The notes below the pieces were generated by a model. That model had not been told where the DNA came from, searched no databases, and saw only the letters and a program-made list of their open reading frames with translations. A stretch of 64,000 nucleotides of DNA from Gordionus sp. m RMFG-2023 (Eukaryota > Nematomorpha > Gordioida > Chordodea > Parachordodidae), in assembly GCF_954871325.1 (NCBI RefSeq), contig NC_088777.1:45919366-45983365 (forward strand), read 5' to 3'. Below, piece by piece: positions 47,301 to 56,300 of this stretch (position 1 is the first letter of the stretch; every line of letters begins with the position of its first letter). The position numbers were made by a program, and so were the translations under genes.

Positions 47301-50300
47301 CGAAATCTCGAGGCTTATTGCAATATTTTTCAGGCAAATATTGAGTTAGCCGTTTTTAAAAATCGGATTAATTCGAGCTGTTTAACAACACAACACTAAT
47401 AGATATTGATTTATATATGTATAGTTTGTTATGTTATCTAATTTTTTATTTATTCAAGTGTTATAATTAGAATAATAAAATTCGAATTATTTACTTTAAT
47501 TTTTTTGCGTGATCTTATATTTTTTAAAAAAATATTCTTTTATTAGATTTGTTTTGGATCAATTTTTAAAAAATATATATATATTAAATATTATGATTAT
47601 GAATTAAAGCTTTAAAAAACCGGAAATAACCGAAAAACCGGTAATAATTTATAAATCGGAAAACAACATAATATCAGGAATGGAAACTTAAATTAAGAAC
47701 CAGAATGGAACCTAAATTTATACAGAACGGTTCGACACCCTAATTCTAGTGTTGCTAAAAGGTTCATACCGAGAAAAATATTTTGGAAATCTATTAGGGA
47801 ATTCTGGAGGCTTGGGCAATTTTTTTCTAGCTAAAATATTGAGTTATCCACTTTTAAAAATCGGCACAAATTGGGCCGTTTAACAACACTTCTTGATTGA
47901 AATTCGTAATGTGTTAATTGATTATTTTTAAAAAAAATTCTTTTTGAGAATATAAAGAATTGGCCATCCCCAAGATAGGCCTAAAATTTTTATTAAAAAA
48001 GAAGAATAAAGTTTACTATCCTTTTTCTTTTTCTTTTTTTTTAAAAAATGCAAAATCAAAATTGATTCGCTCAAAAATTAAAAGTGATTTTATTTTAAAC
48101 TGATGTGCAATAATAATTTTATTGATAAAAATCCAAGGGAGAAAATCTTTACAAAAAAAATATATGTAATTTTCATAAAAATTATCTTCACAAGTAGTAT
48201 ACTAAATAAAGCATATTCTAATCTATAATTAAACTAGAAGTCTGGGTAGGAAGTAACATTAGTCCTACAAAAATTTGAAAACCGAATGATTCAATTATTC
48301 GTATTTAATCTGTAAAGTCAAATTTTTATTTTCTTCAAAGCTATTCACTATGCCCTTCAAATTTACATAAAATGATTTTTTCTCTATAAGATAATTATAT
48401 ATTAACAATTAATAAAATTTCGAATATATTTAATAATAAATTTTATTCGGCAAAAAAAAGGTTGTTCAAATAAATTATTAATTTTTAGTGTTAATGCAAC
48501 AAAAATAAATAAAATAAATCGAAAATACGATAATTTTAAAGCAATCCGCTAATTTTTTTTGTTATCGCGCAAAGGTCTAGATAACATAATCAATAAAATA
48601 TAGGCCCGACCAAGCCGATGGGTCCCATTAATATTAATGATATATTTCTTTCTTACAATGCAATTCATAGTTAGCGCAAATTCGCGGTGAAAAAATATAA
48701 TAATTTTACATTGATTTTTGAATACTTGGCCGCCAATTCGCCCTAACTGTGAATGCAAGATTTCTTCTTCTTTTTGTAAGATTGACTAAAATAAGAAAAG
48801 TTTTTTAAAAAAATAACGGGTAGGGAAAATATTTACTATTCATTTTCATATATTTTATTTTTAACTAAATAGAATAAAATGGATAAACATCATTAAGTTA
48901 TCATGATTATTGCTTAAATATTTAAATTTAATGCGCAACATCAAATTTAGAGAATAAAATACATATTTCCTTCTTTTTTTTGAAACCACAGGCAGCAAAA
49001 GGGGGAGCAATGGACCAGTCATAGCCTAGATCTAATAAAAATTGTAATCGAATGGCGGGCTGGCTCCAGCCGAAAAAATATTGATTTTAGTTTCTATAAA
49101 AAACATATGAATTATTTAAAAGACTAATGATTATTAGCAAAAAAAAAGACTCTTGGAATACATTTCATTATTTAGAGATCAAAATTTTCGCTCGTTAAAT
49201 TAAAAATGATAAACTTTTTTCTATAGTACGGTTTCGATACTTAGAAAAAGTATTTAAGTCTCAATTTTAAATTGTCGTTTGATAATCAAATATAAATTTA
49301 TTGTTATTTAGTAATCGCGATTGGCAGGTCGTATAATATTTTTCGATGATGTTACCGTCAGCCCGGCTTTCAGGTGGGACGTGCCGACCCTGTCGGACTT
49401 TACCATAAAGTACGTGACTTATGCTTTTCACCAATATTATCATTAGGTCTAAAACAATTTTAAATCTTTATATTCCTCATAATTATGGGAGTAAGAATAA
49501 AGGGACACTCTAATTAAGTCCATTAAATTTAAAAGGAAACTCTCCCAGTAGCGGATATCGGCTAAGTTCCAAATAATGTTCGGTTAATAATAAATAATAA
49601 TATCAATTGGGTTTGAATCTCTAAAAACCGGTTCTAACCTTTTCGTATGCAAATTTATTAGAATTATGAAGTGTGGTTAAAAAGCCAGATTTGGGTCAAT
49701 TTTTAAACACGGCCCGATTAAGATTTTAGCCAAAATAATATTATGCAAGCCTAAACATTTAGCTAACAGATTGCAGAAACGTTTGGACTTCTTCCATCTC
49801 GAGTCTTACATAATTTTAAGCTAAAATCTTAATCGGGCCGTTTTTAAAAATTGACGAATCTAGTTTTTTAACAACACTAAAATTGAGTTTTAAAAAAATT
49901 TCAATATCACTAAATCTTTCCTAAAAGATTATTGAATTCAAATATATTTTCAAGGTTCACTTATGTCAAATTAAATTGTTTGTAAGGAGAGAAAACGAAG
50001 TAACCAAAATCGATTATTAATATTTTCAATAGGAGTTAGGATATTAAAGGTTGAAACTGGTTCACACTTTTTAAGAAGGGCTCGGTTCAGGTTTGGGTGG
50101 TTTTGGGCCTTATAGTGCGTACAAATTGACCGTTTCAACGCAGCGTTTTAAAACGCATATCAATAATTTAAAATACAAAACGCAAACGTACTCAAATTAA
50201 ACGAATGCAATTAAAATGCATTATTTGCGTTTTGAAACGCAGCTTTGAAATGTTCTGTTTATGCGCACTTTTAAGGTGTTCATATAAAAAACATATACAG

Positions 50301-53300
50301 GCTATTCTTATTAAAATTATTGGGTTTTGAACGAAACTAAAAAAGCTCTTTTTCACCGAAACCAACCTGGTATAATTCAATTTCTAATATTGAAAACATC
50401 GGGTCAATTGAACATTAGGTTTAATTTTACCGAAAATATTTATCTCGAGTTGATTACTGAAAAACTTTAATTTTTAATAATTAATTATATTCTTTTAAAT
50501 TCCTATTGAATAAATACCTCATTTTTTTTAAATTAAATAAAATTATTTTATATATAAAAATATTACGGAAAGTAATTAAGGTTAATCTAATAGAAGAGCA
50601 ATTATAATATCAGTATCATCGCATATTATAAAATATTTACTTATACGAATCAACTACAACTGTTGTTTTTTTGGGAAATTCTGATTTTCTCCTAATCGAA
50701 CATTATATTATATTTAAAAATAATAATAATTGTATGAATTATCTATGACTATCAATTAATTATTTTTGTGTAATTTAAAATTAGTTAATGAAAGCATGAT
50801 AAATTTATTTATATGTATACATTCAACAATATGTAGAAATTATGCTTGATCTATATTTTATAATAATTGCTATTATTATAAAAAGGATTTTAAAATTAAA
50901 AACAATTTTAAAAATAATAATAAATGGTATACATTCATTAAAGTGAGTTGAGCGTTTAAGTTTTGCCGTAATTTTTAAATAAAAAAACGTAACGCGTCCC
51001 TTGTTTAAATTGAGGTTGACTTTTTATTAATACCCGTCGTTTCAAAATTTTAAATAAGTTCTAAAAAAAAGGGTTTGTCTTTGAAAATTATATTATCGTC
51101 TGCTTTCTTATTTCTTTAATTTCGAAATATTCCTTTTTTTAGGGTAAAAGTAAGTTATTTATATTACATTTTATATAATATTACAAAGCGAAGATTAAAA
51201 GTAAAAGCAAACAAATTTCACGTTTTTTTAAAATGGTTGTTATCGCCAAACGGTAATATTACCAATTTGCACGATTTGAAATGCATTATTTGCGCTTGCA
51301 ACGCAGCTTTTGAATTGCAACGCAGCTTTTGAAACGCTCAATTTGTGCGCCTATTAAAGAGCTTTAGGATTCTCATTAAAAAATAATAATTTTTATATCT
51401 CTATTATAAAAATTTTCTCTAAAAAGAAAAATCGGTTTAGACGTGGGCAGAATATTTCGTGAAAATCTTTTAACTAAAATTTTAAGATAAAATTTAAAGT
51501 CACCATAAAAGCCCCTTTTCCCACCCCCCCCCCCTAAGGTACATCCTTAGGAATATGACTGATGCTAGTAAAATATTAGCCACTGGAATATATTCGTAAA
51601 TCCCATGAGTCTATTAAATTAAATTCTTCGATTGACATTTGCGCATTATAGCAATGATCTTATTCTTTTTAGAATTTAGATGTAAAAAATTCGAAAAAAA
51701 AATATCATTAACGATTTCTTATTAATCTACAATCTATACTCATAGAATTAAGGCGAATTTTATGGCCAATAAAATATCAGTAAAAATTTGATCAGAATGT
51801 GGTTATAAAAAAGGAAAAAAATATGCCCATTAAACGCCTGGTAATCACAAATGTTTCTTATTTTGGATAACAAGAATAAAAGATAGTAATCGATTTTTAG
51901 ATTATATCTCTCTCAATTTTGTCCGATAACTAATTAATGAGATCAGTTCAGGTAATTTGTGGAGCCCTGGTTAAAACTATTTACTACTGGTTTTTTTCTT
52001 TATACAAGAGGATTTTTATAAGATTATTCTGCGAAAAAAAATTTGGAAAAATCTTTTTTACTTTTAAAGTTATGACCAATTAGATTAATCATAAATTTAA
52101 TAATAAGTATATTAACGTAACTTTTTATCTAGTTAATTATTTAGGGTTGAATACAATCTCCGTAAACTATATATCTACCATGGGATTCTAAAAAAAACTT
52201 ATTTATGTAATAAAAAACAATACCTGTTTTTTATTTTTTATAGATTATTTTTACAATCCTTAAGGAAACTATAATCCAATATATTATTGCTCATCTTAAA
52301 TATTAATCAACCAATATTTTGTTGCAAATTAAACAATATCACAATTAATTTATAATTTCCTCATTTTGATTAAATAGGATTTTTTTAAAAAAAAATTCGT
52401 AAAAATAATATTTAAGCTTTTTTATTAAAAAAAAATTGATTAAAGACCCAATTTAGAAAAGAATATTTATTAATAATATAAAATATAATTAATATTTTGG
52501 AAAATAAGTTATTTACAGGGGCGGACTGGCCATAAGATCCAGTGGGCATTTTGCCCACGAGGCCGCGAGAAAATGTCGATTTTGAGGCCGATGAGAGGAA
52601 AATATCAAAAAAGAGGCCGGTAGGAAAAAAATTATTTTGTTCACATTATTTTCTCTTATCATTTATTTATTTTTAATGATATCTATTATTTGAATATAAC
52701 ATTCCCTGAGAAGAATTATCATGTCGTTTACTATATTTGAATGCATAAAATATCAATTACTATGTGTTCAATGAATATGATTTTGGATGTGCAATTTTTT
52801 AAAATAAAATATATGATTATCGTGTTATTATTCTTTTCTTTTTTAAAATGTAAATTGTTTGAACCTAAAAATAACAAGTAATAAAAATATATAATTTAAA
52901 GAAGCCATTTAAGGGAACCCGGGCCTCAAAATAGAGGGTATGGGGGCGAAGCCCCCATAAAAATGAGGCTGCTATAAAAAAATGCCCACGAGGCCGTAAC
53001 GTCGCCAGTCCGCCCCTGGTTATTTAAATGGTTCACCATATTAAATAAATCATTCTTCAAAACTATTATGGAAATATGGAAATTAATAAGCCAAAATTTA
53101 TAAAAATTAATTTAAAAAATAAATATATATTGGAAAAAAAAAATATGTTCTTTATTTTATTAAGTATTCGGTTATGCTGGCATAATGTATTAACACACTA
53201 GGGGTTTCGTATTATTTTAAAACACCAAGGGAAAATGAAGCTCATATATAAAAATTAATCGGTTGGAACTTATTTTCATTTCGCAGTAATAATGAAAAAT

Positions 53301-56300
53301 GAATGTTATATAAATAAATATTATTTAAATAAAGAAGGCAAAAGTTTAATATATAGGGGTGGGGTTGGTTTTGGTTAGGTCTCTTTAAAAAATACAAAAT
53401 GAATACAATTATTATAAATCATATATTAAAATCAATGTTTTGGGCAGTATTCATAAAATATTGAATGAATATAGGTTGTAAAGAGTAAATAAGAAATTGT
53501 CCACCTAGTTTTTATTTAAAAAGTTATCACATTATAAACTAAAAGAGAGACCATATAATTATTTTTGTTTAAATTCCAATATCGATTGTGAATTTGACAT
53601 AGGTTAGGAAATGCTAAGTAAATCACATATACATTACTTATATATACTATTAATTGATCAGATTGCATTTTTTACTAGTGGATATATAGATATTTAGTAA
53701 TTATCATATATAATCCAGTTATGGTTAGAGGACATCTGCAAACCTAGATGTCTGAAACAGGCGGAAATTTATTTTTTAAAAAATCCAGGGCTAATAAAAA
53801 ATAAAGAATGCAGATAACTATTTTTACAAAACACGGGCCCTAATTTATTTCAAGTAATTGTAATATGATCGATATGTAAAAAACAAACAAAAAGAATGAT
53901 TAAAATTGACAAAAAAAGAGAATAAAGAAATTTAAAAAGAAAAGAAAAGAAAATTAAAGATTATAGGGATAAGAAGACGAAAAAGATATATCAAAAATGA
54001 AAAAATAAATTAAGAAAAGATGACAAAAATAAATTACAAATTGAATTGACATAAAATAAAATAAAGAAAGATTTCAAAAAAGTTAGAAAAAAAAAAACTA
54101 AGAAATAAAATAAAGAATAATTAAAAATGAAATTTTAGGATTATTAAAACGACAATTATGAAAATATTTTAAATAAAGATTTCCCCTTCCTCAATGGGAT
54201 TTTCCTTTACTTTGTGGGATTTTTCCTTTTTAATCAAACCGTTTATTATTTGATCCGACTTTTCTAATTTGATTGAACCTTTTGCATGTGAGACTTTTTA
54301 TATTGTAAGAAAATAAATTAGAAATTCTTCCTAACTTAAAAAAAAATAAAAAGTTTCCCAAAAGTCAATAAAAAAAACTTCAAATATAATTAATAACCTT
54401 CCAAATCTATTAAATGCCTACCAAATGCTTTTTATACTGCTCATTTAAATTAAATACTGCCCAAAACAATTAATATTAATGTTATATTTTATAAAAAGGT
54501 CAATTTATATTATATTAAAGGGTATTGTATTTTATATTTAATGTATACAATGGCCTCTATATTCAGACATAACAGATGCAATGCTCTCATAAAACGGGCC
54601 TTCCGCTGGCCTTCCTGTCACTTTAGAACCCCCAGGTCTTTTTACTGATGGGAGACAACCCGATAAAATTACACCAATTCCTTGAGAGAATGGCAGATTT
54701 CTAGCGTGGGATTTCTTCTTGACCCACTCTCACCCTCCAACATCAATATGGACATTTTAAAAGGTACAAAAGATTTTAAAACAAACAAATATGTGGATAT
54801 TCCTGATGAATATAAATTCTTACCAGTTATCACAACCTTAACATCCTTTGGAAGCCAAGATCTTAAACTAATTTTAAAAAAACTTGGCAGAGCCTTAAGA
54901 AATCAGGAGACCCAAAAGAAGACGCCTACTTACGTCAACGCATATATGTTTCATAGGTTCATTCCCCGAGCAGCCAGAATTAGATCTTTTTCATATTCCC
55001 TTAATTATTTAGAATTTTTTTCTTCTTCCTAAAATTAAGAAATATATAACTTATTTTTTCCTCATTTATATTCGCGATTCTGATATATAAAAAAAATAAT
55101 TTTTTTCCTTTCTCAATTACAAATTTCTGTATAAATTAAATTTCCTGTATATTTAAAATTAATAATAATTTTTTCTGTTAATTTTTTAATTTATATATTT
55201 TGATATATAGTTCTTTTTGTAATAATTTTTTATTTATTTTTAACAATTGATTTTCATTATTTCGTAATTATATGGTATTAAATAAAGTTAAATAAAAAAA
55301 AATTAAGGCTATCAATATAATATTATTTGAAATATAGCATTTAATATTATATAATATTATATCATCGCAAATTGATTAAATAGAGGTCATTTTATATTAA
55401 CAACTTACTATATATTACGTTTATATAATAATATATAGAGAGAGAACTAATTAATAATAAATGGTTAGATTGATTTAAAAATGTTTATATAACAACCTTG
55501 ACCATAGATCGTGGTAGAAACATAGACCATAAAAATTACTACCAATTTAGTTATTAAAAAACGATAGTGGAGTCCGAAAAGTCCCCAAACATTCTCTCAA
55601 ACAAAAGAATACCCGATACCGCAGAAAAAGTACCTAAATTTTAATAATTTTTTTGAATGCTAGATGAAAGTTTTTTTAAAAAAATATTAATTTCTTCCAT
55701 ATATATGTGTCAATCTTTACCCCCAAAAAAAACATTTACTAGATTTTTACAGCTGACCAATAGCCAAAAAAAAATATTGCGCAATCCTGTAGTTTTCGCT
55801 CATATATGACAGAAAAGGTTTGGGCATCTATTAACAAAATCTCAAGGCTTGAGTAATATTATTTTTGCTAAACTCTTAATTTAAAATCGGGTAAATCGAG
55901 CCGCTTAACCTTGCATTTTAACAGTTAGCGCGAATTCGTGGTGAAGTATACAAAAATAAATGTAAATCATATTTTTATACTTCGCCGCCCCGTTAACTAT
56001 AAATGCAGGGTATAACAGTAATAATGTGCAACAGTTGTATGTAATTTTTACACAGATTTTTATGAAAACCTTAACACAAACGTGAAGTAAAGGGAGTAAC
56101 GCTATTTACTGCGTAGACTATAAAAGAAAACTTATTTTAATGAAAGTTAGTTGTTTTGGTAGATAATTAATATATAAAATTGTTTTTATGACAGCTTGTG
56201 GGTCAGTTGATTGAGATATATCAAGTTAAGGCTCAGGTTCGATTCATAAAAAAACTATTTTTTAAGACCCCTTTATTTTAAAGCTAGCTAGCATGAGCAG

